DNA of 19,629 nucleotides from an uncultured Bacilli bacterium (GTDB lineage Bacteria; Bacillota_I; Bacilli_A; RF39; UBA660), in NCBI GenBank assembly GCA_934130485.1, contig CAKOYE010000016.1, positions 1 to 19,629 of the forward strand, written 5' to 3'. Below, piece by piece: positions 6,060 through 13,832 of this stretch. The notes under the pieces were generated by a model, which saw nothing but the letters and a program-made list of their open reading frames with translations, had not been told where the DNA came from and did not search any database. The position numbers and the translations under genes were made by a program. How positions within the stretch are numbered: the stretch's first letter is position 1; each line of letters opens with the position of its first letter.

Positions 6060-6584
6060 ATGGAAAAGTATATTCCGGATATGTATCAACAAAGTATATA
6101 TACAATTGACTATAAAAAATTATTAGATAAAGGTATCAAATGTATTCTATTTGATTTGGATAATACATTAGTACCAGTCACTGATAAAAAACCTACTCAA
6201 AAATTAAAAGAATTATTTGATGATTTAAAAGAAAAAGGTTTTAAAGTTATTATTTTTTCTAATAGTCATAGAAGACGCTTGAAACCTTTTAAGGATGAAT
6301 TAAATGTTGATTGTTGTGCTTCTGCAAGAAAACCATTTAAAGAAAAATTTTTATTAGTTTTAAGGGAATATCGTTTTAATATTAATGAAGTTGCTATAAT
6401 AGGTGATCAAATCTTAACTGATATTGTGGGTGGAAATAAAATTGGTATTATGACTATTTTAATCAATCCTATTAGTAATAAAGACTTTTTCATAACAAAA
6501 TTTAATCGTTTTAGAGAAAAGAGAATTATGAAAAAATTGCGTGATAAAAATTTGTTTTCTAAAGGAAGATATTATGAATTATAA
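6060..6584 (+). CDS. yqeG: YqeG family HAD-type phosphatase
   Basis: Small cytoplasmic haloacid dehalogenase-superfamily phosphatase of the YqeG/PGP family. Some relatives dephosphorylate phosphatidylglycerol phosphate; the substrate of bacterial YqeG is not settled. The 174-residue protein shows HAD motif I FDLDNTLVP (nucleophile D32, acid D34), motif II Ser in IFSNSH (S67), motif III Lys in ARKPFK (K91), and motif IV GDQILTD (D116, D121). There is only a minimal cap, as in subclass III. ATG 6060 follows AGGAGG at 7 bases. It overlaps yqeH by 11 bases, a conserved pair in Firmicutes. Because pgsA is nearby, a role as PGP phosphatase is an attractive guess, but the sequence does not prove it. 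Confidence 0.9.
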   Translation: MEKYIPDMYQQSIYTIDYKKLLDKGIKCILFDLDNTLVPVTDKKPTQKLKELFDDLKEKGFKVIIFSNSHRRRLKPFKDELNVDCCASARKPFKEKFLLVLREYRFNINEVAIIGDQILTDIVGGNKIGIMTILINPISNKDFFITKFNRFREKRIMKKLRDKNLFSKGRYYEL

Positions 6585-7545
6585 GTGTTTAGGATGTGGC
6601 GTTAATTTACAGGATATTGAAAAAAACGAAGTTGGCTATACAAAAAATATAAATGGAAATTATTGTGAACGTTGTTTTCGTATAAAAAACTATAATGAAT
6701 ATAAAGTTGTAGAAAATGACATTGCTTCATTTTATGGTATTATTGATAAAATTAATAAATCCGGTTCATTAGTCTTATTAGTAGTTGATATAATGAGTTC
6801 TGGTAGTGAACTTAGAAATTTAGCAAGTAAATTAAAGGATAAACCATTGATTGTTGTTTCAAAACGTGATATTTTTTCTTATAAAGTCAATGATCAAAAA
6901 ATATTAAATTTAGTTGATTTACCATGTGTTGACAAAATAGCAATCAGTTCTGATAAAAATTACAATATGGATTTATTAATTGAAAAAATTAATAAATATA
7001 AAAAAGATAAAAATGTTTATATAGTAGGTCTTACTAATTCGGGGAAATCAACACTAATTAATAAAATAATTTATAATTATACAGATTTAAATTTAAATAT
7101 TACAACTAGTATGCTACCATCAACTACATTAAATACAATAGATATTAAAATAAATGATAAATTAACTTTAATAGATACTCCAGGTATAATAGATAAGGGA
7201 AATATAACAAATTATTTAGATAATTCCTATTTAAAAAAATTGCTTATAAAAAAAGAAATAAAACCTATAACTTATCAAATTAAATGTAAACAATATATAT
7301 TTATTGATAAAATTTTAAAAATAGAATGTCTAGAAAATTGTAATATAACTATGTATTTCTCTAATAAATTAAATATTTTTAGAACATTTAAAGATTCGGT
7401 AAATGACCTTGTGAAAAAAGAAATAATGACAACTTCTAATTGTGATGTTGTAATTAATGGCTTAGGATTTATTTCTATAAATAAAGCTACGAAATTAAAT
7501 ATATATACATTTAATAATGTTGAAATTTATATAAGAAACAAATAA
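6574..7545 (+). CDS. yqeH: ribosome biogenesis GTPase YqeH (circularly permuted)
   Basis: Circularly permuted GTPase needed for 30S ribosomal subunit assembly. The 323-residue protein has an N-terminal zinc finger (C5, C8, C31, C34) followed by GTPase motifs in permuted order: G4 as SKRD (96-99, usually NKxD), G1 GLTNSGKST (152-160), a G2 threonine in PSTTL, and G3 DTPG (201-204). It is about 40 residues shorter than B. subtilis YqeH (366), mainly in the C-terminal region. I chose ATG 6574 with AAAGGAAG upstream; it overlaps the end of yqeG by 11 bases. In B. subtilis, aroE, yqeI, nadD and others follow; here a terminator ends the unit directly. RsgA, another permuted GTPase for 30S maturation, lies at the other end of the window. 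Confidence 0.95.
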   Translation: MNYKCLGCGVNLQDIEKNEVGYTKNINGNYCERCFRIKNYNEYKVVENDIASFYGIIDKINKSGSLVLLVVDIMSSGSELRNLASKLKDKPLIVVSKRDIFSYKVNDQKILNLVDLPCVDKIAISSDKNYNMDLLIEKINKYKKDKNVYIVGLTNSGKSTLINKIIYNYTDLNLNITTSMLPSTTLNTIDIKINDKLTLIDTPGIIDKGNITNYLDNSYLKKLLIKKEIKPITYQIKCKQYIFIDKILKIECLENCNITMYFSNKLNIFRTFKDSVNDLVKKEIMTTSNCDVVINGLGFISINKATKLNIYTFNNVEIYIRNK

Positions 7546-7559
7546 TGGTTTCTTTTTTT
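7533..7559 (+). terminator. rho-independent terminator after yqeH
   Basis: AAGAAAC (7533-7539) pairs with GTTTCTT (7548-7554) with an 8-base loop that holds the yqeH stop codon, followed by a T-run. Confidence 0.85.
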
Positions 7560-7614
7560 AGTTTATAAAACTTTTATAATAATTTATTAGTAAAGAGTAT
7601 ATTTATTAATAATC

Positions 7615-7643
7615 TTGATTTTATTTTTAGTAAAATGTATAAT
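7615..7643 (+). promoter_or_regulatory. sigma-A promoter of the herA-like gene
   Basis: TTGATT (7615-7620) and a consensus TATAAT (7638-7643) with 17 bases between. The leader is about 25-30 bases to the ATG at 7676. Confidence 0.75.
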
Positions 7644-7675
7644 AGGTATATAATAATAGGTAAGGTAGGGATAAT

Positions 7676-9448
7676 ATGTTAGGTAATATAATTGGTTTTT
7701 ACAATAATCAGTTACTAGTAAGACTTAGTATTGAACTAGACAAATTTCAAAGCATTGTTAATTTATATGTTATTATCCAAGATCAAGATAGTAAATATGT
7801 AGGTGAAGTTATCAATGTTAAGGATAATATTGCGTATGTATCATTACTAGGTGAATTTAAAGATGAAATATTTATTCCAGGTGTATTAAAAAATCCATCA
7901 TTTGCAGCATCTGTTAGATTGATTTCGAAAGAAAGAATGAATTTGATTATTGGTGTAAATAATTATTCGGAAAGACGTCATTTGTATCTAGGTAATAGTG
8001 CATTATACGATGGTTTGAAAGTTGGCGTATCAATAAATGATTTTTTCAGTAACCATTTTGCGATACTAGGAGCAACTGGAAGTGGTAAATCAAGTTGTTT
8101 GTCTAGAATTTTACAAAATTTATTTGAAAAACAAAATTCAATCGCATATAAATCCAGTATATTTATTTTTGATGCCTATGGTGAATATCATAATATATTT
8201 AAAGCATTAACAAATCGTTCCAGTGAAATTAATTTTAAAACATATACAACAAATACTTATTTTGAGGATACAGACGTTTTAAAAATTCCATTGTGGTTAA
8301 TGGGTGTTGATGATTTAGCTTTATTGTTAGGTGCAGAGGATGTTGGACAATTAGCAATAATAGAGAAAGCACTTAAGTTTGTTACAGTATTTGCTAAAGA
8401 TGATGAAAAAACAACGAAATATAAAAATGATGTTATAGCACGTGCATTATTAGAAATTTTATCAAGTGGAAAACCTTCAACACAAATACGAGATCAAGTT
8501 TTATCTATTTTGACTCGTTATAATACCACTGAATTAAATTTAGAAACACCAGTTTTTCAACCAGGTTATACTAGACCATTTAGGCAGTGCTTACTTATAG
8601 ATGCAAGCGGAAAAATAAGAGATATGGAATTAATTATTAATTTTATTGAAGGATTTTTAACTGATGATTATGAACTTGTTTTACCAGATGGTTCATTTAT
8701 GTACACTTTGGATGACTTAAAAGACGCATTTGATTTTGCCTTAATATCAGAGGGAAGTCTAAAAAGCGAGAAAGTTTATGATGATGCTAATTTGCTTAGA
8801 ATTAGATTGCATTCACTTGCTAATGGTAAGGAAAGGGTATTTTTTGAATATCCAGAATTTGTTACAAAAACTCAATATATTAGAAATTTATTAACTGCTG
8901 AAAACGGAAAAAAAGCTCAAATTATAAACTTTAGCATTAACTATGTTGATGATAGACTTGCTAAAAATATAGTTAAAATTTATTCTAAATTATTATTTGA
9001 TTATGCTAAAGACGTAAGTAAAAGAAATGTTTTACCATTTCACATATTTTTAGAGGAGGCACATCGTTATATTCAAGAGGATTTTGATAAAAGGGTTCTT
9101 GGTTATAATATTTTCGAAAGAATTTCAAAAGAAGGAAGAAAATATGGTGTTTTGCTAGGTTTAATATCTCAAAGACCTTCCGAATTATCCGAAACTGTTG
9201 TATCACAATGTTCTAATTTTATTGTATTTAGAATGGTTCATCCTAGAGACATTAATTATATAAAAGACTTGATCCCAAATATGTCTTTGGAGTGGATGTC
9301 AAAGGTAAAATATTTGCAACCAGGTACAAGTGTTGCCTTTGGTACAGCATTTAATATTCCAGTTATGATTAAATTTGAAATGCCTTATCCATCACCAGAT
9401 AATAGTAGTTGTGATTTAAGTACTATTTGGTTTGTTGATAGAAAATAA
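7676..9448 (+). CDS. HerA-type hexameric DNA translocase ATPase (DUF87)
   Basis: P-loop ATPase of the FtsK-HerA superfamily. HerA proteins form hexameric rings that pump DNA, in archaea with the nuclease NurA in end resection and in bacteria often with Sir2 or nuclease partners in phage defence. The 590-residue protein starts with a beta-rich HAS-barrel-like region (about 1-100), then Walker A GATGSGKS (132-139), and later a Walker B with the double glutamate IFLEEAH (457-463). The following segment with SQRPSEL and FRMVHPRD matches the C-terminal HerA ATPase motifs. AAGGTAGGG precedes ATG 7676. It has its own promoter and terminator, and neither neighbour encodes a NurA, Sir2 or other nuclease. 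It sits between two housekeeping units, so a role in chromosome maintenance is as likely as defence. Its partner and function are unknown. Confidence 0.88.
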   Translation: MLGNIIGFYNNQLLVRLSIELDKFQSIVNLYVIIQDQDSKYVGEVINVKDNIAYVSLLGEFKDEIFIPGVLKNPSFAASVRLISKERMNLIIGVNNYSERRHLYLGNSALYDGLKVGVSINDFFSNHFAILGATGSGKSSCLSRILQNLFEKQNSIAYKSSIFIFDAYGEYHNIFKALTNRSSEINFKTYTTNTYFEDTDVLKIPLWLMGVDDLALLLGAEDVGQLAIIEKALKFVTVFAKDDEKTTKYKNDVIARALLEILSSGKPSTQIRDQVLSILTRYNTTELNLETPVFQPGYTRPFRQCLLIDASGKIRDMELIINFIEGFLTDDYELVLPDGSFMYTLDDLKDAFDFALISEGSLKSEKVYDDANLLRIRLHSLANGKERVFFEYPEFVTKTQYIRNLLTAENGKKAQIINFSINYVDDRLAKNIVKIYSKLLFDYAKDVSKRNVLPFHIFLEEAHRYIQEDFDKRVLGYNIFERISKEGRKYGVLLGLISQRPSELSETVVSQCSNFIVFRMVHPRDINYIKDLIPNMSLEWMSKVKYLQPGTSVAFGTAFNIPVMIKFEMPYPSPDNSSCDLSTIWFVDRK

Positions 9449-9484
9449 TTTATTATATATAATATGTATTGGTATTTAATTAAT

Positions 9485-9521
9485 AAAAAAAGATTTTTTG
9501 ATTTTTCAAAAATCTTTTTTT
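9485..9521. terminator. rho-independent terminator after the herA-like gene
   Basis: A 14-bp perfect stem (9485-9498 with 9508-9521) consists of AAAAAAAGATTTTT and its complement around a 9-base loop. The A and T tracts on both sides let it work in both directions. Confidence 0.9.
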
Positions 9522-9531
9522 GTATATTTTT

Positions 9532-9561
9532 TTGACATAATTTTTAATCATAAACATATAT
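9532..9561 (+). promoter_or_regulatory. promoter of spoIIP, sigma-E-like
   Basis: ACATAAT (9535-9541) and CATATAT (9555-9561), separated by 13 bases, resemble the mother-cell sigma-E consensus (KMATATT, 13-14 bases, CATACAnT). The same stretch contains TTGACA at 9532-9537, with CATATA 17 bases later or TATAAT at 9559-9564 (21 bases), so a sigma-A reading is also possible. spoIIP is a known sigma-E target in Bacillus. Confidence 0.45.
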
Positions 9562-9591
9562 AATATGAATAAATTAGAGTAGGTGAACAAT

Positions 9592-10602
9592 ATGGGAAGA
9601 AGATTTATAGCAAAAAAAAATAAAAATATTATAAGTTTATTTAAATTATTTGTTTTTACAATAATTTGTATTTTTATATTTTTGAAATTAATGAGTTTAC
9701 AATTATTTAAAACAAATACAAGTTTAGTTATGTATACTATGGAATCTTCAAATCATTTAATAAATAACAATATATCCTATACTGATAAATTAAATAATTT
9801 AAGTACATTTTTAACCAAATTAAATTTAAAACTTCCAAATACATTATTTAAAAATAATTTTATTTTTATAAAAAAAGAAGAAAGTACAGAAAATAGTATG
9901 CCCCTAATTTTTTTTGAAGAATTTATGAAAGATTTTAATGAAATAATTAATTCAACTACGAAAACCGTTAGTGTAGAAAATATGGAACCAAAAGTATATA
10001 TATATAATACTCATCAGACAGAAGAGTATGTAATGGAAAATAATTCTATACATAACTTAAATCCTGATGTTTATTCTGCTTCATATTATTTAAAAGATTT
10101 GCTAGAAAAAAAGGGTATAAAAACAATAGTTGAAGATGGAAATATAAAAGATTATTTACTAGCTAACAATTTAAATTATGATGATAGTTACATAGCTAGT
10201 AGGAATTTTTTAGAAAGTGCAGTTTTAAAATATCCTAGTATCGAAATATTTATTGATTTACATAGAGATGCTTTAACACATGATGCTGCAACAGTTACAT
10301 TTGAAGGAAAAAATTATGCCAAAATATTATTTGTAGTTGGTTTAGATCACGAGAATTATAAACCAAACCTAGATTTTGCAAATGAACTAAATTCACTAGT
10401 TTTAAATGATTATGGTTTCCTAACTAGAGGTGTTTTAACAAAAAGTGGTCCTTTAGTTAACGGAATTTATAACCAAGATTTAAGTAGTCGTGTTATTTTG
10501 CTTGAAGTTGGTGGTAATGAAAGTACTATTGATGAAGTTACTAATACCTTAGAATTGATTAGTAACATTATATATAAGAAAATAGGTGATAAAGTTGAAT
10601 GA
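9592..10602 (+). CDS. spoIIP: stage II sporulation protein P (cell wall amidase/endopeptidase)
   Basis: Peptidoglycan hydrolase of the engulfment complex (SpoIID-SpoIIP-SpoIIM), anchored in the mother-cell membrane and acting in the space around the forespore. The 336-residue protein has an N-terminal transmembrane anchor (about 14-36), a variable linker to about residue 125, and the catalytic domain. The catalytic domain shows the zinc/catalytic motif YNTHQTEEY (H141, E144/E145), then FIDLHRDA (H224), and LLEVGGNES with E305 near the end. I chose ATG 9592; the GTG at 9583 is within the Shine-Dalgarno AGGTG. A small membrane protein gene overlaps the 3' end, as yqxA follows spoIIP in B. subtilis. 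The gpr protease gene, upstream in Bacillus, is absent here. Its presence suggests endospore formation. Confidence 0.92.
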   Translation: MGRRFIAKKNKNIISLFKLFVFTIICIFIFLKLMSLQLFKTNTSLVMYTMESSNHLINNNISYTDKLNNLSTFLTKLNLKLPNTLFKNNFIFIKKEESTENSMPLIFFEEFMKDFNEIINSTTKTVSVENMEPKVYIYNTHQTEEYVMENNSIHNLNPDVYSASYYLKDLLEKKGIKTIVEDGNIKDYLLANNLNYDDSYIASRNFLESAVLKYPSIEIFIDLHRDALTHDAATVTFEGKNYAKILFVVGLDHENYKPNLDFANELNSLVLNDYGFLTRGVLTKSGPLVNGIYNQDLSSRVILLEVGGNESTIDEVTNTLELISNIIYKKIGDKVE

Positions 10603-10933
10603 TAAAAAACAAGTTTTCTTTAAATATTTATTAAAATTATTTATAATTATAATTTTTGTTTCATTTTTAACTTTATATTTTTCTAAAAATTCTGGATATT
10701 TTGAATATGAACAATATAAAAGAACTAGTTTTACAAAAGAACAAATACAAAAATTTGAGCAAGATATTAAAGATGGAAAGAGTGTCGATATTACTGATTA
10801 TATGAGTAATAATGATTCAGATTATTCAAATAAAGTATCAAATATTGGACTTAATTTATCTAAAGGTATTGAAAAAACGATTAAAAGTGGTTTAAATAAA
10901 GCGATTGAGTTACTTAATAATGCGTTGTCATAA
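10595..10933 (+). CDS. small membrane protein behind spoIIP (YqxA-like by position)
   Basis: 112-residue protein with a short basic N-terminus, one transmembrane segment (about 9-29) and a polar, charged C-terminal domain with a helix-forming end (about 80-112), predicted to face the outside of the mother cell. I prefer a TTG start at 10595, which overlaps the spoIIP stop by 8 bases and lies 6 bases after the Shine-Dalgarno AGGTGA; the alternative GTG at 10586 is part of that Shine-Dalgarno. The gene is translationally coupled to spoIIP. B. subtilis yqxA (DUF3679), a single-pass protein of similar size, holds the same position, so this may be its counterpart. I cannot show sequence homology by eye. 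A function in engulfment or sporulation follows only from context. Confidence 0.75.
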   Translation: MNDKKQVFFKYLLKLFIIIIFVSFLTLYFSKNSGYFEYEQYKRTSFTKEQIQKFEQDIKDGKSVDITDYMSNNDSDYSNKVSNIGLNLSKGIEKTIKSGLNKAIELLNNALS

Positions 10934-10988
10934 GTTTTAATATTATTAAAATAATTAGAATAATATAAATAACTATTATTTTATTTGG

Positions 10989-11005
10989 AAAAAGTGTTAC
11001 TTTTT
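10989..11005. terminator. bidirectional hairpin between the convergent spoIIP and lysR units
   Basis: AAAAAGT (10989-10995) and ACTTTTT (10999-11005) form a short perfect hairpin with A/T tracts on each side. It overlaps the lysR stop codon and can serve both convergent transcripts. Confidence 0.55.
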
Positions 11006-11890
11006 GTTGTTAATTATTTCAATAAATTTCTTAGTACTAAAATTTGGTATATGATTTTTTGATAAGGCGATTCCTATGTATCTACTAGGAATTTTTTCTT
11101 TTATATTTAATTCAAATAATTTTTTATTTTTTATTTCGTCTTTAATATATTCCTTTGTGGCATATCCAATTCCCATTCCAATTTTAGCAAATTCAACAAC
11201 TAATGAATAACTTGCTAATTCAATATTTGGTTTAAAAACAACTCCGTTTTCTTTTGCAAAATTATCTAAAAAGAATCTAGTATTAGAACCCTTAGCTTGC
11301 AATATTAAAGGATAATTATTCAAATCTTTTAAAGACATTTCTTTGTCAAGTAATTTTTTATATTTGCTATTTACAATAAAACAGTCATTTATTTTTTTAC
11401 ATTTAATAATTTGAGTATCATTACCATAATTTTTATCATTTAAATTAAATATTACAATATCAATTAAACCATTTTTTAACTTTGGTATTAAATCAGAAGC
11501 TAAACCAGTTATTATTTGAATATCAATTTTTGGATATAATAGGTGAAATTTTTCTAAATATGGAATTAGAAATTCTTTAGTTAAAGTTGTGTTTATTCCA
11601 ATTTTTATACATCCTGTTTCTAAATTAATAAGATCAGTAAATCTATTTTCAGCATTGTTAATATATTCAATTGCTTGTTTAATATAATTATAAAATTCTC
11701 TACCTTCTTCGGTAAGAATAACTCCTCTTTTTGTTCTTACAAATAAACTTCCACCTAATTGATCTTCTAAATTTTTAATAGATTTACTTATTGCTGGTTG
11801 AGATATATTTAATTCTATACTAGCTTTAGTAATATTACCGTTATTAGCAACAACATAAAAAATTCTATATAATTCAAAATTTATATTCAT
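10997..11890 (-). CDS. LysR family transcriptional regulator
   Basis: Cytoplasmic DNA-binding regulator of the LysR type. The 297-residue protein has the standard N-terminal winged helix-turn-helix (about 1-60: FYVVANNGNITKASIELNIS, QPAISKSIKNLE, LFVRTKRGVILTEEG) and a periplasmic-binding-protein-like effector domain (about 90-295) with conserved IGIN and GMGIGYATKEYI blocks. The length is typical. ATG 11890 has GGAGGT 5 bases upstream. It is divergent from the coaE operon, with an 89-base intergenic region that carries a palindrome of LysR-box type in the lysR leader. The ligand and targets cannot be read from sequence. CoA genes are not usual LysR targets, so it may act elsewhere or simply on itself. 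Confidence 0.93.
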   Translation of the reverse strand: MNINFELYRIFYVVANNGNITKASIELNISQPAISKSIKNLEDQLGGSLFVRTKRGVILTEEGREFYNYIKQAIEYINNAENRFTDLINLETGCIKIGINTTLTKEFLIPYLEKFHLLYPKIDIQIITGLASDLIPKLKNGLIDIVIFNLNDKNYGNDTQIIKCKKINDCFIVNSKYKKLLDKEMSLKDLNNYPLILQAKGSNTRFFLDNFAKENGVVFKPNIELASYSLVVEFAKIGMGIGYATKEYIKDEIKNKKLFELNIKEKIPSRYIGIALSKNHIPNFSTKKFIEIINNKK

Positions 11891-11901
11891 AATAACCTCC
11901 A

Positions 11902-11918
11902 GTTATGATAAACATAAC
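11902..11918. promoter_or_regulatory. LysR-type operator candidate
   Basis: GTTATG (11902-11907) and CATAAC (11913-11918) form a perfect 6-bp palindrome with a 5-base spacer; it contains a T-N11-A core. It lies between the predicted lysR promoter and the lysR Shine-Dalgarno, which fits autorepression. Confidence 0.45.
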
Positions 11919-11928
11919 AAATATGTAT

Positions 11929-11957
11929 TTTAATTATATAATCAAATGAAATATAAT
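11929..11957 (+). promoter_or_regulatory. putative promoter of the coaE-coaD operon
   Basis: TATAAT at 11952-11957 is a perfect -10; the -35 position (TTTAAT, 11929-11934) is poor. The leader to the coaE ATG is about 15-20 bases and holds AGGAGG. Confidence 0.45.
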
Positions 11958-11961
11958 ACAA
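11933..11961 (-). promoter_or_regulatory. putative promoter of lysR
   Basis: On the minus strand, TTGTAT (11961-11956) and TATAAT (11938-11933) are spaced 17 bases apart. It overlaps the coaE promoter region, so binding of polymerase to the two is likely exclusive. Confidence 0.45.
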
Positions 11962-11979
11962 GTAGATAGGAGGAAAAAT

Positions 11980-12537
11980 ATGATTATAGGTATATGTGGT
12001 AAATCAGGGTGTGGTAAAACAACATTAGCAAATCAAATAACAAAATTAACTTCCAAAAAAGTTATACATTTGGATATAGATAAGGTAGGGCATAAAGTTT
12101 TATTATTATCAGAAGTTAGAGATAAATTAATAGATTGTTTTGGGAATTCTATTGTTAAAATTAATACTATTGATAGAAAAAAACTTGGTGAAATGGTATT
12201 TAATTCTAGATGTGAAATGAAGAAATTATCAGATATTACATGGAAATATATGCAAGTGGAAATTGATAATTTTTTAAATGATAATAAAGATAAAATAATT
12301 ATTTTAGATTGGTTACTATTACCAATTTCAAAGTATTTTGATATGTGTGATATAAAAATACTTTTAGATGTTTCATATAATATTAGAAAAGAAAGAGCAA
12401 TGAAAAGAGACAATATAACAGAAGAAGATTTTTATTTAAGAGAAAAATCTAGTATAGATTTTAAAAAAGAAGATTTTGATTATGTATTTCAGAAAGTGGA
12501 TAAGGAAATTATTAAAAGGATGGTGAAAAGTTTATGA
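11980..12537 (+). CDS. coaE: dephospho-CoA kinase
   Basis: Catalyses the last step of coenzyme A synthesis, ATP-dependent 3'-phosphorylation of dephospho-CoA. The 185-residue protein is slightly short for the family (about 200) and divergent. The P-loop G-x4-GKT is G7-T14 (in CGKSGCGKT); LDIDKVGH matches the D-x-D-x3-H region, IDRKKLGEMVF matches the usual IDR..L...VF block, and IILDWLLL occupies the place of the usual D-x-PLLFE block. RKERAMKRD is the lid with arginines. AGGAGG lies 8 bases before the ATG. Its last bases overlap coaD as ATGA, so the two final enzymes of the pathway are made together. The adjacency to coaD is strong support where the sequence is weak. Confidence 0.88.
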   Translation: MIIGICGKSGCGKTTLANQITKLTSKKVIHLDIDKVGHKVLLLSEVRDKLIDCFGNSIVKINTIDRKKLGEMVFNSRCEMKKLSDITWKYMQVEIDNFLNDNKDKIIILDWLLLPISKYFDMCDIKILLDVSYNIRKERAMKRDNITEEDFYLREKSSIDFKKEDFDYVFQKVDKEIIKRMVKSL

Positions 12538-13034
12538 CAAAGGTTTTATATCCAGGAAGTTTTGATCCTATTACAAAGGGACATATGAATATTATTACGC
12601 AAGCAAGTGAATTATTTGATGAAGTAATAATTGCGGTATTGCAAAATCCTACAAAGAAAGGTGGCTTATTTACATTAGAGGAGAGATTAGAAATAATAAA
12701 TGAACTATATAAAAATATGAATAATATAAAAGTTGTTACAGGTAGTGGAGCATCTGTTGATATAGCAATTTTGCATGAATGTAAGGCTATAATCAGGGGG
12801 CTTAGAAGTTTAAGTGATTATGATTATGAGGTTCAATTACACCAAATAAATAAAGAAATATCCAATAATAAGGTTAATACTATTTGTTTATTTGCAGATA
12901 GCGAATATCAATTTATTTCATCAAGTGTTGTTAAAGAAGTTTTCGATCTTGATAAAGATGTATCAAATTACGTTGATCCATTTGTTGTAAAAAAATTATG
13001 TTTAAAGAAAGGAAATAATAATTATGGAAAATAA
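12534..13034 (+). CDS. coaD: phosphopantetheine adenylyltransferase
   Basis: Converts 4'-phosphopantetheine and ATP to dephospho-CoA and pyrophosphate, the step before CoaE. The 166-residue protein has the nucleotidyltransferase signature GSFDPITKGH (8-17, with the T-x-G-H element), the substrate-binding block AIIRGLRSLSDYDYE, and ISSSVVKEV (ISS-T/S-x-V-R/K-E), all characteristic of CoaD. The length is normal. ATG 12534 overlaps the coaE stop (ATGA) with GGTGAAAAG upstream. In turn the next gene overlaps its end by 11 bases, so the operon is tightly coupled. In many Bacilli coaD stands next to rsmD and coaE is elsewhere, so the coaE-coaD fusion of both steps in one operon is a lineage feature. 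Confidence 0.97.
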   Translation: MTKVLYPGSFDPITKGHMNIITQASELFDEVIIAVLQNPTKKGGLFTLEERLEIINELYKNMNNIKVVTGSGASVDIAILHECKAIIRGLRSLSDYDYEVQLHQINKEISNNKVNTICLFADSEYQFISSSVVKEVFDLDKDVSNYVDPFVVKKLCLKKGNNNYGK

Positions 13035-13830
13035 AGAATTAATAATTACTCCTTTAGGTACAGTATCTACTTATTGTTATGAAGGTAAAAAATGTCCAGG
13101 TTTTTTAGTACAATATGGAGATAATAAAATTTTGTTAGATTGTGGAAATGGGATTTCTGAATATATGAACCTACCTAATGATTTAAATAATTTAGTTATA
13201 ATAATTAGTCATTTACACTCAGATCATTATGGGGAATTGTTGAGTATTGCGCAAACTTCATATGTTTTTAAAAGATTAGGATACTTAAATGAAAAAATTA
13301 AGGTATATATTCCTGAAGGAGATAAAGTGAAAGTTTGCTCGGCATTCGAAACAGTTGAAAAGAATTTGCTTGATTTTGATTTTTTATTAAGTTTAGAAAA
13401 AGAGAGTTATTTAGAATTTATACCGTATAAACAAAAAGATAAATTAAATATTGATGATTTGAAAATTAGTTTTGCAAGAAATCCACATCCTTTAATAACT
13501 TATAGTACAAAACTAGAAACTGAGGAAATTAAATTTGTTTATTCTAGTGATACAGGATATAAGGGAAATTGTTTAGAAGCATTTGCTCTTAATGCCGATT
13601 TATTAATATGTGAATCAACTTTTTTAAGAGGACAATTTAGAAACGGTGATAACCATTTATTCGCATATGAAGCTGCAAAAATAGCGAAAAATGCAAATGT
13701 AAATAAATTACTATTAACTCATTTTTGGCCTAGTATAGATAAACAAAAATATGTTGATGAAGCAAGAGAGATATTTTCAAATACTGAAGCAGCAAATGAA
13801 GGTAAAAAATTAATACTAAGGAGGAAATAA
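13024..13830 (+). CDS. MBL-fold metallo-hydrolase (RNase Z / YhfI-like)
   Basis: Metallo-beta-lactamase-fold hydrolase of the RNase Z/PhnP/YhfI type, acting in the cytoplasm with two metal ions. The 268-residue protein has the metal motif HLHSDH (H63, H65, D67, H68), a further histidine H155 in NPHPLITY, the bridging aspartate D176 in SSDTGY, H211 in DNHLFAYEAA and H233 in LLTHFWP. The start overlaps coaD by 11 bases, with AAGAAAGGAAA as ribosome binding site. It resembles B. subtilis YhfI in overall layout but not tRNase Z, because the exosite loop is not evident. The substrate is unknown. Its place between coaD and a PHP phosphoesterase suggests a role in nucleotide or CoA by-product handling; this is inference. 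Confidence 0.85.
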   Translation: MENKELIITPLGTVSTYCYEGKKCPGFLVQYGDNKILLDCGNGISEYMNLPNDLNNLVIIISHLHSDHYGELLSIAQTSYVFKRLGYLNEKIKVYIPEGDKVKVCSAFETVEKNLLDFDFLLSLEKESYLEFIPYKQKDKLNIDDLKISFARNPHPLITYSTKLETEEIKFVYSSDTGYKGNCLEAFALNADLLICESTFLRGQFRNGDNHLFAYEAAKIAKNANVNKLLLTHFWPSIDKQKYVDEAREIFSNTEAANEGKKLILRRK

Positions 13831-13832
13831 AT

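Noticed and set aside
7676..9448. Phage or mobile-element origin of the HerA-like gene
   Set aside because: Base composition is like its neighbours, with no integrase, repeats or attachment sites near it. It is flanked by housekeeping genes with regular terminators.
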